Source of the DNA: Aurantimonas sp. HBX-1
GTDB lineage: Bacteria; Pseudomonadota; Alphaproteobacteria; Rhizobiales; Rhizobiaceae
Reading direction: 5' to 3'
Assembly: GCF_021391535.1 (NCBI RefSeq)
Contig: NZ_CP090066.1
Coordinates: forward strand, 943,501 to 1,007,500
Length of the DNA: 64,000 nt
The number at the start of each line of letters is the position of its first letter. Position 1 is the first letter of the stretch. Positions 1 through 10,697 of the stretch are shown one piece after another. Under the pieces are notes generated by a model that had not been told where the DNA came from, ran no database searches, and saw only the letters and a list, made by a program, of their open reading frames with translations. A program made the translations under genes and the position numbers.

Positions 1-293
1 CGCCGCTGGAGCAGTTCGAGGGCTTCGTGCTGCGCAGCTTCGTGGAATCGATGCTGCCGAGCGAGGCCTCGAGCTATTTCGGCAGCGGCACCGCCGGCGA
101 AGTCTGGCGGTCGATGATGGCCGAGGAGATCGGCAACGAGCTCGCCAGGGGCGGCGGCATCGGCATTGCCGCCTCCATCGCCGGCCACCGCGGCGGCGAT
201 GCGATGCAGGGCGACGATGCCGCCCTGAACGACATGCTCCGCGACAGCGACGTCGCGCGGGCCGGCGCTGCGCGCCTCGACACAACCAGATAG
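1..293 (+). CDS. flgJ: Flagellar rod-binding protein, FlgJ/CheL-like (5' end outside window)
   Basis: The frame is open at the left edge and ends at TAG 291-293, so only the C-terminal ~96 residues are present. They match the rod-binding domain of FlgJ-type proteins (called CheL in rhizobia): a Leu-Glu-Gln-Phe-Glu start of the first helix, then a GSGTAGEVWRSMMAEEIGNE segment and the family signature ARGGGIGIA. The family caps or scaffolds the periplasmic flagellar rod. No peptidoglycan hydrolase domain follows, as is usual in Alphaproteobacteria. A FlgN-like gene starts 11 bases downstream, consistent with a flagellar operon that continues to the left. Confidence 0.8.
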   Translation, partial: PLEQFEGFVLRSFVESMLPSEASSYFGSGTAGEVWRSMMAEEIGNELARGGGIGIAASIAGHRGGDAMQGDDAALNDMLRDSDVARAGAARLDTTR

Positions 294-304
294 GGAATCA
301 TGCT

Positions 305-655
305 TTGAACATCGCGCTCGCCAAGGCCGTCGACCGGCTCGAAGACATCCTCGCCGCGGAGACCGCCGCGCTCGACAGCGGCACGTCGATCGACCTCGCC
401 GAAATCACCGGCCGCAAGAACCAGAGCCTGCTGGAACTCACCCGGCTCGCCAAGAGCGTCCCGGCGGATCGCGATCCGCTGCTCGACCAGCGGCTCGGCC
501 GCCTCCGGGAGGTCGTCGAGGCCAACCGGCGCATGCTCGAACTGCACGTGCGCGCCAGCCACGACATCTCCACGCTGATCGCCCGTTCGATCGCGGAAGC
601 CGAATCCGACGGCACCTACAGCGCCTCGCTCGGCCGCCGGGATGCCTCCCGGTGA
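305..655 (+). CDS. FlgN-like flagellar chaperone (probable)
   Basis: A 116-residue, almost entirely helical and highly charged protein with a TTG start; the nearby ATG at 299 is out of frame. Two long amphipathic helices (about residues 1-60 and 65-108) and the NQSLLELTRL motif resemble FlgN, the export chaperone for hook-associated proteins. Its position directly after the FlgJ-like gene supports a flagellar role. The stop overlaps the next start by four bases (GTGA), which points to translational coupling. The family assignment rests on weak similarity plus context, so a generic flagellar helical protein is the alternative. Confidence 0.55.
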   Translation: MNIALAKAVDRLEDILAAETAALDSGTSIDLAEITGRKNQSLLELTRLAKSVPADRDPLLDQRLGRLREVVEANRRMLELHVRASHDISTLIARSIAEAESDGTYSASLGRRDASR

Positions 656-1113
656 TCAAGCTCATCGCCGTCGGCCTGTGGGTGGCGGTCGTGGCGCTCG
701 GCTCGAGTTACGTCATGGCGACGATGGGCGGCGGCGGAGAGGCCGAAGCCGCCGCGGAGCCGAGCTACTTCGCCGGGCTCGACTATCGCACCACCGACAA
801 CATCACCATTCCGATGATCTCGGACGCGGCGATCCAGGGCTACATCCTGGCCCGCTTCGTCTACACGATCGACGGCCAGACGGTCGCGCAGCTGAAGGTC
901 CCGCCGGATCCGTTCATCCTCGACGAGGCGTTCCGCCGCCTCTACGCCACCGAGGGGTTCGATTTTGCCAAGCCCGAGCGCTTCGACCTGCCGGCCCTGA
1001 CCAACGACATCCGCAACGCCGTCAATGCGCGCTACGGCCAGGAACTGGTGCGGGAGATCCTGGTCGAGCAATTCGACTACGTCGCCAAGTCCGAGGTTCG
1101 CAACGGCGCATAG
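652..1113 (+). CDS. FliL-like membrane-anchored flagellar-cluster protein
   Basis: A 153-residue protein with one N-terminal membrane segment (about residues 4-24) and a predicted periplasmic domain. It starts with GTG overlapping the preceding stop. The pattern of a short TM, a PMISDAAIQGYILARFVY strand region and a C-terminal VREILVEQFDYV helix/strand resembles FliL, which sits around the stator and supports motor torque. The sequence is not close enough to be certain. It is the last gene of the flagellar run, and the next gene is on the other strand. Confidence 0.5.
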   Translation: MIKLIAVGLWVAVVALGSSYVMATMGGGGEAEAAAEPSYFAGLDYRTTDNITIPMISDAAIQGYILARFVYTIDGQTVAQLKVPPDPFILDEAFRRLYATEGFDFAKPERFDLPALTNDIRNAVNARYGQELVREILVEQFDYVAKSEVRNGA

Positions 1114-1131
1114 CGGCCGGCGACCGGCCGG

Positions 1132-1485
1132 TCAGTCGGGCAGCGCGTAATAGCGTCCCGACAGGCGTGTGATCTCGGCCGGGCTGGCGGCGCGTGCCGG
1201 ACCGGCGAAACGCACGCCCATCTCCATCGCGTCCGTCCAGACGATCGAGGCGGCGCGCAGCGTGCGCTCCGACTCGTCGAAGACGACGATCCGCGCGGGC
1301 AGGGGCCGCGCTTCGTAGCGCAGGATCCGCGCGCCGTTGGCCGAACTGTCGAGCGTCGTGCCGTCCTGGATGAAGCGGCCGCCGGTGGTGACGAGCTTGA
1401 CCGGCCGCAGGCGCGTGCGCCGGCGGCTCGCGATGCGGCTTTCCTGCCCGGTCGGAAGCGGCGGCGGTTCCATGGCCCCCAGCAT
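1132..1485 (-). CDS. PilZ-domain protein
   Basis: A 117-residue single-domain protein. An arginine-rich N-terminal stretch (SRRRTRLRP) provides the RxxxR part of a c-di-GMP-binding PilZ fold, and LDSSANGARI provides the DxSxxG part. The remainder fits the PilZ beta barrel. Such proteins usually tie c-di-GMP to motility or exopolysaccharide, which suits a gene at the end of a flagellar cluster; the target is unknown. An alternative in-frame ATG lies at 1473, four codons in. Confidence 0.75.
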   Translation of the reverse strand: MLGAMEPPPLPTGQESRIASRRRTRLRPVKLVTTGGRFIQDGTTLDSSANGARILRYEARPLPARIVVFDESERTLRAASIVWTDAMEMGVRFAGPARAASPAEITRLSGRYYALPD

Positions 1486-1629
1486 AGGCGCCGATTACCA
1501 AGGAATCCTGAAAATCCGACCGGACCCGCTCGAGCGGCGCCGGCCAGGACCCGCTCTTACGAAGCGTTAACGCGGCGATGCGAAGGTAGCTGCACACCGG
1601 CCCAGGAGAGCCGGCGGCGCGGAGCAACC

Positions 1630-2097
1630 ATGTCCAGCATCGACCCCTCGGCATTCGGCAATGCCGGACGCTACACGCCCGACCGGCTGTCGCGGGTTCT
1701 CGCCACCACGCTGCTGCTGCTGTCGACCGGGTTCTTCTCGGCGGTCGTCGCCATCTCGCACATCGATCCGGGCTATTTCGACCGGCTGCTGCTCTCGGCC
1801 ATGCAGGACGGGCTGGATCCGATCGAGACCGGCTCGACCGAAAAGGCCGACGAGTCCGGCATCACACCGCTGCCGGTGCCGCATCGCGTGCGTCCCCACC
1901 AGCTGACGCCGCAGGACTTCCAGATCGTCATGGTCTTCGGCGGCGAAGCCCATCTCGCCTCGCCGGGCGAACTCTGGCGGGTGCGGGTGAATTCGCTGGT
2001 GCCAGGGCTCGGCCGCATCCTGGCGATCGAGCCCGGCGAGAACGGCGGGACCGTCCGGACCGAAAAGGCGATCCTCACCGGCGTCCGGGTGGACTGA
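1630..2097 (+). CDS. Hypothetical single-pass membrane protein
   Basis: A 155-residue protein that I do not recognise. It has one clear membrane helix at about residues 24-44 (ATTLLLLSTGFFSAVVAIS), a polar linker, and a C-terminal beta-rich domain of ~70 residues starting near QDFQIVMVFGGEAHL. A GGAG ribosome-binding site lies seven bases before the ATG. It stands alone between two minus-strand genes and is probably periplasm-facing. Confidence 0.6.
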   Translation: MSSIDPSAFGNAGRYTPDRLSRVLATTLLLLSTGFFSAVVAISHIDPGYFDRLLLSAMQDGLDPIETGSTEKADESGITPLPVPHRVRPHQLTPQDFQIVMVFGGEAHLASPGELWRVRVNSLVPGLGRILAIEPGENGGTVRTEKAILTGVRVD

Positions 2098-2117
2098 CGC
2101 AGGGACCGCCCTCCAGC

Positions 2118-2429
2118 CTATTTCTTCTCGAGCAGAATCTGGCCTTCCTTGCGGAGCTTGCCCTTCAGCTTTTCCGCGATGGCGGCGAGCATCATCGGCA
2201 GGTCGACCTCGACATGCACCGCCTCGTCCAGCACGTCGAGCCGGCCGGTCACGGTCTGGCCCATGACGCGGGCCTTGAAGTCGAGATGGTCGCCGTTCCA
2301 GGTGTCCTCGAACTTGACCATGCCGCCGAGCATTTCCTGACGCAGCCTGCCGAAGCCCTCGTCGATGCGCGTCCGCGCCGCGGTGCGCCCGAGCTTGTGG
2401 GGAATGTCGACCTTGATCGTTTCGGCCAT
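2118..2429 (-). CDS. Polyhydroxyalkanoic acid system family protein
   Basis: 103 residues beginning MAETIKVDIPHKLGR. The IPHKLGRxxAxxRI start and the FKARVMGQTVTGRLDV strands are typical of the PHA granule-region family (PHA_gran_rgn), small cytoplasmic proteins often found near polyhydroxyalkanoate genes and of unclear biochemistry. No PHA gene is visible nearby. A longer frame runs upstream to 2579, but its extra N-terminus looks like untranslated leader, so I chose the ATG at 2427-2429. Confidence 0.7.
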   Translation of the reverse strand: MAETIKVDIPHKLGRTAARTRIDEGFGRLRQEMLGGMVKFEDTWNGDHLDFKARVMGQTVTGRLDVLDEAVHVEVDLPMMLAAIAEKLKGKLRKEGQILLEKK

Positions 2430-2547
2430 TCGGGGCGTCTCCTCGTCTCGATGAACGCCATATGGCGTCGCCGGGCGGCGGGTGCAATCTCGGTGCAACG
2501 CCGGGCGGGGCGGGTCGATCCCGGAATGATCGGCTGAAGCGCCAAAG

Positions 2548-2577
2548 AAAAAGGGCGACCTCGCGGCCGCCCCCTTC
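2548..2577 (-). terminator. Rho-independent terminator after the helicase gene
   Basis: Read on the minus strand, AAGGGGGCG and CGCCCTTTTT form a nine-pair stem (two G-U) around a GC-rich loop and end in a U run. It sits 26 bases past the helicase stop codon. Confidence 0.7.
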
Positions 2578-2602
2578 AATCATTCTTCGAGACGACCAGC
2601 CC

Positions 2603-3961
<1,359 letters not shown>

Positions 3962-4202
3962 AAATTATGCCTTGCGGGATCGCGGACGAGGTCCGCCAAG
4001 AGGTCGATCGTCTTCGCGCTGGCGGACGGATCGACGGGCCGTGTCGAAAGGCGGGCACCCCGGCGAAAGCTGGGGGCCGTTCCGATTGCGCTGGCAAAAA
4101 TCCCGACGATGTGAGTGTCGGAAGACAAGCAGGCGCTGCGCTGTCACGGCGTTACAAGCCCGCATATCGGCTTTCTGCTGCGCTGCGTCAAGGCGTATTC
4201 GG

Positions 4203-5411
4203 CTATCGCCAGGTCAGGTGCTCGGAGAGCGCCTCGCGGATCCGCTGCAGCAGCCCCGCCTGCTCGACCGGCTGGGCGGCGTGCAGCGGCACCTCGCGCA
4301 GCGTCTCCTCGCCGCGCTCGAAGCGGACCCAGCCGAGCCGCTGGCCGGCTGCGACGGGCGCCTCGACCGGGCCGTTGTCGACCACGACCCGCTTGACGTC
4401 GGCGAGGCTGCCGCGCGGCACCAGCAGCCGCAATTCCTCCTCCGCGGTCATCGCGACGGTCGGCGCCACCCCGCCGCGCACCACCGCCTCTCCGACGGGT
4501 TCGCCAGCCTCGATCAGCACCACTTCCTCGAAGTCCTGCAGGCCGTACTCCATCAGGCGTCTAGCCTCGCGGGCGCGCTCGTCGGCGCTCTGCATGCCGC
4601 TGATGGCGAGGATGATGCGGCGGCCGTCGCGCTGGGCGGAGGCGACGAGGCCGTAGCCGGCCTCGGAGGTGTGGCCGGTCTTCAGCCCGTCGGCGCCCAG
4701 CGCCAGCAGCGGGTTGCGGCTGCGCTGGGTGATGCCGTTGAAGGTGAAGCTCTCCTCGCTGAACAGCGGATACTCTTCCGGGAAGGTCCGGATCAGGTAC
4801 TCCGCGAGCTTGGCGAGGTCGCGGACGGTGACGTACTGGTCGGGATCGGGCAGGCCGTGCGGATTGGCGAATTGCGAGCCGGTGAGGCCAATCTGCTTGC
4901 CCAGCGCGTTCATCTTCGCCGCGAAGGCGTCGACCGATCCGGCGATTCCCTCGGCCGCTACGATCGTCGCGTCGTTGCCGGACTGGATGATGATGCCCTT
5001 GATCAGGTCGTCGACGCTGACCTCCGAGTTCAGCGGCAGGAACATGGTGGAGCCGCCGGAGGCGGCGCCGCCGGTGCGCCAGGCATATTCCGAGACCGTG
5101 AAGCGATCGTCGCGCGAGATCGTGCCCTTGCGCAATTCGTCGAAGATCACCGCCACGGTCATCAGCTTGACGAGGCTCGCCGGCGCGATCGTCTTGTCGG
5201 CCTCCTTCTCGAAGAGAACGCGGCCGGTGCCGAAATCGACCAGAATGCCGGTGGGAGCGGTGGTCTCGAACGCCGCCGCCTGCGTGCCGGCGGAAGCGAT
5301 CAGCGCCAGCGCCACAACCGCGCCGAGCGTCGCGCGCTGAACCGCGCGCATCAGCGCCGCCACCGCCCGGACGTGCGCTTTCCCGCATTGGGCTTTCAGG
5401 CTGACTGACAT
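4203..5411 (-). CDS. D-alanyl-D-alanine carboxypeptidase (PBP5/6 family)
   Basis: 402 residues from the chosen ATG, which has a GGAG site five bases upstream; an alternative is the ATG at 5351 directly before the signal peptide (LGAVVALALIASAGTQAAA). All S11 peptidase motifs are present: SLVK (serine ~79, lysine ~82), SGN (~144) and KTG (~244). The PBP5-type C-terminal domain follows and the end is a short amphipathic segment. It trims the terminal D-Ala from peptidoglycan stem peptides in the periplasm. Confidence 0.9.
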   Translation of the reverse strand: MSVSLKAQCGKAHVRAVAALMRAVQRATLGAVVALALIASAGTQAAAFETTAPTGILVDFGTGRVLFEKEADKTIAPASLVKLMTVAVIFDELRKGTISRDDRFTVSEYAWRTGGAASGGSTMFLPLNSEVSVDDLIKGIIIQSGNDATIVAAEGIAGSVDAFAAKMNALGKQIGLTGSQFANPHGLPDPDQYVTVRDLAKLAEYLIRTFPEEYPLFSEESFTFNGITQRSRNPLLALGADGLKTGHTSEAGYGLVASAQRDGRRIILAISGMQSADERAREARRLMEYGLQDFEEVVLIEAGEPVGEAVVRGGVAPTVAMTAEEELRLLVPRGSLADVKRVVVDNGPVEAPVAAGQRLGWVRFERGEETLREVPLHAAQPVEQAGLLQRIREALSEHLTWR

Positions 5412-5588
5412 TCTGTCTCCGACATGCATGCGAACGCTTCCCGCCTCGTCGGCAAAAGGCGATGCGCATCGCCGTCCGCCGTATCCTGCCCCTCGCGTCA
5501 ACCTGAACGAGAGGCGGCGTGCGGGTCAACGGGAACCTGCCACTACGGATGCTTTGGCCGCCCTGCGGATATCCCGCGGGGCGACGGT

Positions 5589-7412
5589 TCAGCCTTCCGC
5601 CTCGGCCCGGATCATCTCGAGTTCCAGCCAGTCGTCCTCGGCCTTGGCGAGGGCAGTGCGGTCGCGGGTGAGTTCGGCGGCGAGCGCGTGGAAGCGCTTC
5701 GGATCGCGGGCGAACAGGGCGGGATCGGCCATCGTCGTCTCGGCCTTGCGAATCGCCGATTCCAGCCGCGCGATCTCCTTGGGCAGGCTCTCCAGCGCGA
5801 ATTTCTGCTTGAAGGTCAGCTTGCCGCCGGCCGCCGTCGTGGCGGTGCCGTGGCTTGCCGGCGTCGCTTCGGACCCCCCGCGCTTGGCGCTTCGCTCGCG
5901 CGCCGTGCCGGCCTTGGCCGCGCCGCGCCGCTGCGCCGCCATGTCGGAGTAGCCGCCGGCATATTCCAGCCACTGCCCGTTGCTGTCCGGCGTGATGACG
6001 CTGGTGACCGTCCGGTCGAGGAAGTCACGATCGTGCGAGACCAGGAGCACGGTGCCGGGATAGTTGGCGATCAGCTCCTCCAGAAGGTCCAGCGTCTCCA
6101 TGTCGAGGTCGTTGGTCGGCTCGTCGAGGACGAGGAGGTTGGCCGGCGTCGCCAGCGTCTTGGCGAGCAGCAGGCGGGCGCGCTCGCCGCCCGAGAGATT
6201 GCCGACCGGGGTGCGGATCTGCTCCGGCGAGAACAGGAATTCCTTGAGGTAGCCAATGACGTGACGAGCCTCGCCGTTGACCATCACCTGGTCGCCGCGC
6301 CCGTCGGTCAGGGAGTCGGCGAGCGACAGCGTGTCGTTCAGCGCCGCCCGCTTCTGGTCGAGAAAGGCGAGGTCGAGATTGGTGCCCATGCGGATCCGGC
6401 CGGAATCCGGCTCGATCTCGCCGATCAGCATCTTCAGCAGCGTCGTCTTGCCGGCGCCGTTCGGCCCGACCAGCCCGACCCGGTCGCCGCGGGCGATGCG
6501 GATCGAGAAGTCCTTGACGAGGACACGCCCGTCATAGGCCTTGGAGATGCTTTCCGCCTCCACGACCAGCTTGCCGCTCTCGCGGGTCTCGCCGGCCTGC
6601 ATGGAAACCTGGCCGACGGCGCGGCGCGTGTCGCGCCGGTCCTGGCGCAGCGTGTGCAGTGCCTCCAGGCGCCGCTGGTTGCGGGTGCGCCGCGCGGTGA
6701 CGCCATAGCGCAGCCAGTGCTCCTCGCGGACGATCTTGCGGTCGAGCTTCTGCAGGTCGCGCTCTTCCTCCTCCAGCACCTTGTCGCGCCAGGCCTCGAA
6801 ACTGCCGAAGCCCTGGTCGAGCCGGCGCGCCGTGCCGCGGTCGAGCCAGACCGTCGCCTTGGTGACGTTCTCGAGGAAGCGCCGGTCATGGCTGATCACC
6901 ACCACGGCGCTCTTCATCTGGCGCAGTTCGCCCTCCAGCCACTCGATCGTCGGCAGGTCGAGATGGTTGGTGGGCTCGTCGAGCAGGATCACGTCCGGCT
7001 CGGGCGCCAGCGTGCGGGCCAGCGCGGCGCGGCGCGCCTCGCCACCGGAAAGGTTGACCGGCCGCATGTCGGGCGAAAGGCCGAGCGCATCGAGGCACAT
7101 GGTCACCCGGTGCGGGTCGTCGGACGGGCCGAGGCCGGAGGTGACATAGGCCTCGACGGTCTGGAAGTCGCCGAAGTCCGGCTCCTGCGGCAGATAGCGC
7201 AGCGTCGTGCCTGGCTTGAGGAAGACTTCGCCGCCGTCCGCCTCGACCTGGCCGGCGGCGATCTTCAGCAGCGTCGACTTGCCGGAGCCGTTGCGGCCGA
7301 CCAGCGCGATGCGGTCGCCGGGCAGGACGTTGAGTTCGACGCCGGTGAGCAGCGGCGTGCCGCCGAAGGTCAGTCGGACGCCATCGAGGCGTAGCAGGGG
7401 AGGGGGAGCCAT
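5589..7412 (-). CDS. uup: ABC-F family ATPase, Uup-like
   Basis: A 607-residue soluble protein with two ABC cassettes and no membrane segments. Cassette 1 has GRNGSGKST and LSGGEARR; cassette 2 has GPNGAGKTT and LSGGERARLL. An ABC-F linker between them is rich in Arg/Glu, and a C-terminal coiled-coil domain (from about residue 535, KQKFALESLPKEIARLE) is the Uup DNA/ribosome-binding tail. Uup-type ABC-F proteins act on ribosomes or recombination intermediates. The Ala/Gly/Arg-rich spacer before the coiled coil is lineage-specific. Confidence 0.9.
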   Translation of the reverse strand: MAPPPLLRLDGVRLTFGGTPLLTGVELNVLPGDRIALVGRNGSGKSTLLKIAAGQVEADGGEVFLKPGTTLRYLPQEPDFGDFQTVEAYVTSGLGPSDDPHRVTMCLDALGLSPDMRPVNLSGGEARRAALARTLAPEPDVILLDEPTNHLDLPTIEWLEGELRQMKSAVVVISHDRRFLENVTKATVWLDRGTARRLDQGFGSFEAWRDKVLEEEERDLQKLDRKIVREEHWLRYGVTARRTRNQRRLEALHTLRQDRRDTRRAVGQVSMQAGETRESGKLVVEAESISKAYDGRVLVKDFSIRIARGDRVGLVGPNGAGKTTLLKMLIGEIEPDSGRIRMGTNLDLAFLDQKRAALNDTLSLADSLTDGRGDQVMVNGEARHVIGYLKEFLFSPEQIRTPVGNLSGGERARLLLAKTLATPANLLVLDEPTNDLDMETLDLLEELIANYPGTVLLVSHDRDFLDRTVTSVITPDSNGQWLEYAGGYSDMAAQRRGAAKAGTARERSAKRGGSEATPASHGTATTAAGGKLTFKQKFALESLPKEIARLESAIRKAETTMADPALFARDPKRFHALAAELTRDRTALAKAEDDWLELEMIRAEAEG

Positions 7413-7523
7413 GGCGGCCTTCTAGCGGGGATGCGTCACGGGCGAAAGGCCCGCCTGACGCGGCGCGGCCGCGGCCGGTCGGCCGAACGGCCTTTTTCCC
7501 GTGCGGCGGTCCCCGCCAGCCGG

Positions 7524-10500
7524 TCAGGCGCCCTGCGGACTGGGCGTATCCTCCCGGCGGCGATCTGCCTCCTGGCGTTCGGCGAGCGCGATATCGCGCT
7601 GGAGCTGGGCGGTCTTGTCGGCATTCGGCGTCGAGAAGCGGCCGAGGATCAGATAGGCCACCGGCGTCACGTAGAGGGTCGACAACGTCGCGAGGCCGAG
7701 CCCCCCGACGATGACGTAGCCGAGCGCGATGCGCGCCTCGGCGCCCGCACCCGAGGCGAACACCAGCGGCAGGCCGCCGACGACCGTGGCGATCATCGTC
7801 ATCATGACCGGGCGCAGGCGGATCAGCGAGGCCTGCTCGATCGCCTCGCGCACGCTCATGCCTTCCTCGCGCAGCTGGTTGGCGAACTCGACGATCAGGA
7901 TGCCGTTCTTCGCCATGATGCCGACCAGCAGCACCAGCCCGATCTGGCTGTAGAGGTTGAGGCTCATGCCGAAGAAGCTGAGCGCGAAGATCGCGCAGGC
8001 GACCCCGAGCGGCACCGTGGCGATGATGATGAAGGCCGAGACGAAGCTCTCGAACTGCGCGGCGAGCACCAGGATGATGATCACGATGGCGAAGGCGAAG
8101 ACCAGCGCCATGCCGCTGTTGGTCTCGTTGATCGTGGCCGCTTCCGCCAGCGGGATCAGCCGCTGGTCGTCCGGCAGGATCTCCGCGGCGAAGTCCTGCA
8201 GGTCCAGCCAGCCGGCCTGGATGGAGTAGCCGTCCGGCAGCTGCGCCGACAGCGCCACCGCCCGCGCGCGATCCTCCCGGGTCAGCGTCGGGGCGATCGG
8301 ACGCTCCTCGACGGTCGCCACCGTCGACATCGGTACGATGCGGCCGTCGCTGGCCTTGACGAAGATGTTGCGCATGTCGCCCGGGTCGTTGACCGGGTCG
8401 CTGGTGGAGATCAGCTTGATCGGCACTTCCTTGTCTTCGACATAGGTCTGGCCGATCTCGCGACCGTCCAGCAGCGCCTGCATCGCGGTGGCAAGGCCGT
8501 CGATGTCGATGCCGAGGTCGGAGGCCCTGGCCCGGTCAATCAGGACCGAAAGCTGCGCCTGGGTAGCGTTTTCCGACAGGCGCACATTGCCCCAGCGCCC
8601 GTCGGCCTGCATCGCCTCGAGCAGGGTCTCGGCGCTGGTGGCGAGTTCCTCGAAATTCTGGCCGGCGACGGCGAACTGCAGGCCGCGACCGCCGCCGCGG
8701 ATGCCGAGGGAATTGGGCTGGATGGCGAAGGCGCGCACGCCGGCGATCTGCCGGACCTTGCCGTTGATCTCGGCGACGATCTCCTGCTGGGTCCGCTCGC
8801 GTTCGGCCCAGTCCGCCAGGGTCACGACCAGAAAGGCCGAGTTCGCCGAGCCGCGGCCGGAGATCGCGAAGACGTTGGTCGCCTCGCCGCTGTCGACATA
8901 GGGCAGCACGACGTCCTCGATCCGGCGCAGCTGGCCATTGGTGTAGTCGAGGCTCGCCCCCTGCGGCGCGTCGATGCTCATCAAGACGACCGCCCGATCC
9001 TCGGTCGGCGTCAGTTCCTGCGGCATCGACAGGAAGGTCATGTAGGCGAGGAAGGAGAACAGCCCGGCGACGACGACGATCAGCAGCGGGAAGGCGAGGC
9101 AGAACCGCAGCGTCAGCGCATAGAAGCCGGCGAGCCGGCTGCCGATCCACCGCATGCCGTTCTGGAAGAAGCCCGGCGCCCGCTCGTCCTCGCGGGCCTT
9201 GAGGAAATGCGCGGCGAGCATCGGGCAGAGGGTGAGGGCGATGAAGGAGGAGATGACGACCGCGATCGCCAGCACGAAGCCGAACTCGCGGAACAGCCCG
9301 CCCGCCTGGCCCGGCAGGAAGGAGATCGGCACGAACACCGCCGCGAGCGTCGCGGTGGTCGAGATGACGGCGAAGAACACCTCGCGCGTTCCGAGCACGG
9401 CAGCCGCCTTCGGCTTGGCGCCCATGTCGCGGCGGCGCACGATGTTCTCCAGCACGATGATGGCGTCGTCGACGACCATGCCGGTCGCCAGCACCAGCGC
9501 CAGCAGCGTCAGGATGTTAATCGAAAACCCGACAAGATAGATGAAGGCCATGACGCCGATCAGGGCGATCGGCATGGTCACGGCCGGGATGATCGTCGCC
9601 CTGACGTTGAGCAGGAAAAGGAAGATCACGAAGACGACGATGACAACGGCGAGGCCGAGGGCGATCTCGACCTCGTGGATGGCGCCGTCGATGAAGGTCG
9701 CGTCGTCGCTGGTGACGCGGACGGTGACGCCCTCCGGCAGCGTGCGGTTGAGGTTCTCGACTTCCGCCCGCACCCCCTCGGAGATGTCGAGCGTCGAGGA
9801 GCCGGCCTGGCGCACGACGCCGAGCCCGACGCCGGTCTGGCCGTTGACCCGCTGCTGCGAGGCCGCGTCGTCCGGCCCGAAGCGTACGGCGGCGACGTCC
9901 CGCAGCCGCGTCCGGTCGTCGAGGAAGATCGCCTCGAACTCGGCCGGCGAGGAGACGTTGGCGTCGGCTCGTACGATCAGGTCCTGGGTCGGCGAGGCGA
10001 GCGATCCGGCCGGCACGTCCATCGCCGCATTCTGCAGCGCGGTCGACACGTCACCGAGGGTCAGGCCGCGGGTGGCCAGCTTGTCCGGGTCGATGTCGAC
10101 ATAGATCAGCCGCTCGCGGTCGCCGTAGACTTGAAGGTCAGCGACGCCCTCGACGGCGGCGAGCTGGTCGGCGATGCGGTCGTCGACGAGGGTCGTCAGG
10201 TCCTCGATCGGCATGCCGGGCGCTGTGATCGCCAGGCGCATGATCGCGTTGGCGTCGGCATCGGCCTTGACGATCCGGGGCTCGTCGGCGCCTTCCGGCA
10301 GGACGTCGGAGATGCGGCTGACGGCGTCGCGCACGTCGCTGGCGGCAACGTTGAGGTCGGTGGACTCGGTGAATTCAATGGTCGTGCGGCTGTCGCCGAA
10401 GCGCGACCGCGACGACACCGAGGAGATGCCCGACACGCGCGCGACGGCACTCTCGATCTGGCTGGTGATCTGGCGGTCGACGGTTTCCGGCGAGGCGCCC

Positions 10501-10697
10501 TCGAAGGTGACGGAGACGCTGATCACCGGCCGGTCGACATTCGGCAGTTCGCGGATCTCGATCGCGTTGAAGGCGGCGAGGCCGGCGACGACGATCAGCA
10601 GGTTGATCACGATGGTCAGCACCGGCCGCCGGATGAACAGGCTGGTGAAGGCGGTGATGCCGTCGGGCTTGGGCGGGGGCGACACCGGCGTCGTCAT
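7524..10697 (-). CDS. RND-family efflux permease (AcrB/MexB superfamily)
   Basis: 1,057 residues with RND topology: an N-terminal TM near VLTIVINLLIVVAGLAAF, two large periplasmic loops, and two blocks of membrane helices. The essential proton-relay Asp pair is present in the first block (GMVVDDAIIVLENI). The opening PVISVSVTFEGASPETVD is typical of hydrophobe/amphiphile efflux pumps. It starts at an ATG overlapping the adaptor gene's stop by four bases, so adaptor and pump are one operon. No TolC-type outer-membrane gene is adjacent; the substrate cannot be predicted. Confidence 0.92.
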   Translation of the reverse strand: MTTPVSPPPKPDGITAFTSLFIRRPVLTIVINLLIVVAGLAAFNAIEIRELPNVDRPVISVSVTFEGASPETVDRQITSQIESAVARVSGISSVSSRSRFGDSRTTIEFTESTDLNVAASDVRDAVSRISDVLPEGADEPRIVKADADANAIMRLAITAPGMPIEDLTTLVDDRIADQLAAVEGVADLQVYGDRERLIYVDIDPDKLATRGLTLGDVSTALQNAAMDVPAGSLASPTQDLIVRADANVSSPAEFEAIFLDDRTRLRDVAAVRFGPDDAASQQRVNGQTGVGLGVVRQAGSSTLDISEGVRAEVENLNRTLPEGVTVRVTSDDATFIDGAIHEVEIALGLAVVIVVFVIFLFLLNVRATIIPAVTMPIALIGVMAFIYLVGFSINILTLLALVLATGMVVDDAIIVLENIVRRRDMGAKPKAAAVLGTREVFFAVISTTATLAAVFVPISFLPGQAGGLFREFGFVLAIAVVISSFIALTLCPMLAAHFLKAREDERAPGFFQNGMRWIGSRLAGFYALTLRFCLAFPLLIVVVAGLFSFLAYMTFLSMPQELTPTEDRAVVLMSIDAPQGASLDYTNGQLRRIEDVVLPYVDSGEATNVFAISGRGSANSAFLVVTLADWAERERTQQEIVAEINGKVRQIAGVRAFAIQPNSLGIRGGGRGLQFAVAGQNFEELATSAETLLEAMQADGRWGNVRLSENATQAQLSVLIDRARASDLGIDIDGLATAMQALLDGREIGQTYVEDKEVPIKLISTSDPVNDPGDMRNIFVKASDGRIVPMSTVATVEERPIAPTLTREDRARAVALSAQLPDGYSIQAGWLDLQDFAAEILPDDQRLIPLAEAATINETNSGMALVFAFAIVIIILVLAAQFESFVSAFIIIATVPLGVACAIFALSFFGMSLNLYSQIGLVLLVGIMAKNGILIVEFANQLREEGMSVREAIEQASLIRLRPVMMTMIATVVGGLPLVFASGAGAEARIALGYVIVGGLGLATLSTLYVTPVAYLILGRFSTPNADKTAQLQRDIALAERQEADRRREDTPSPQGA

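Noticed and set aside
7440..7500. GGCCG...CGGCC TTTTT hairpin as a terminator
   Set aside because: The T run is on the plus strand, but no plus-strand gene ends there; the flanking genes are both minus strand.
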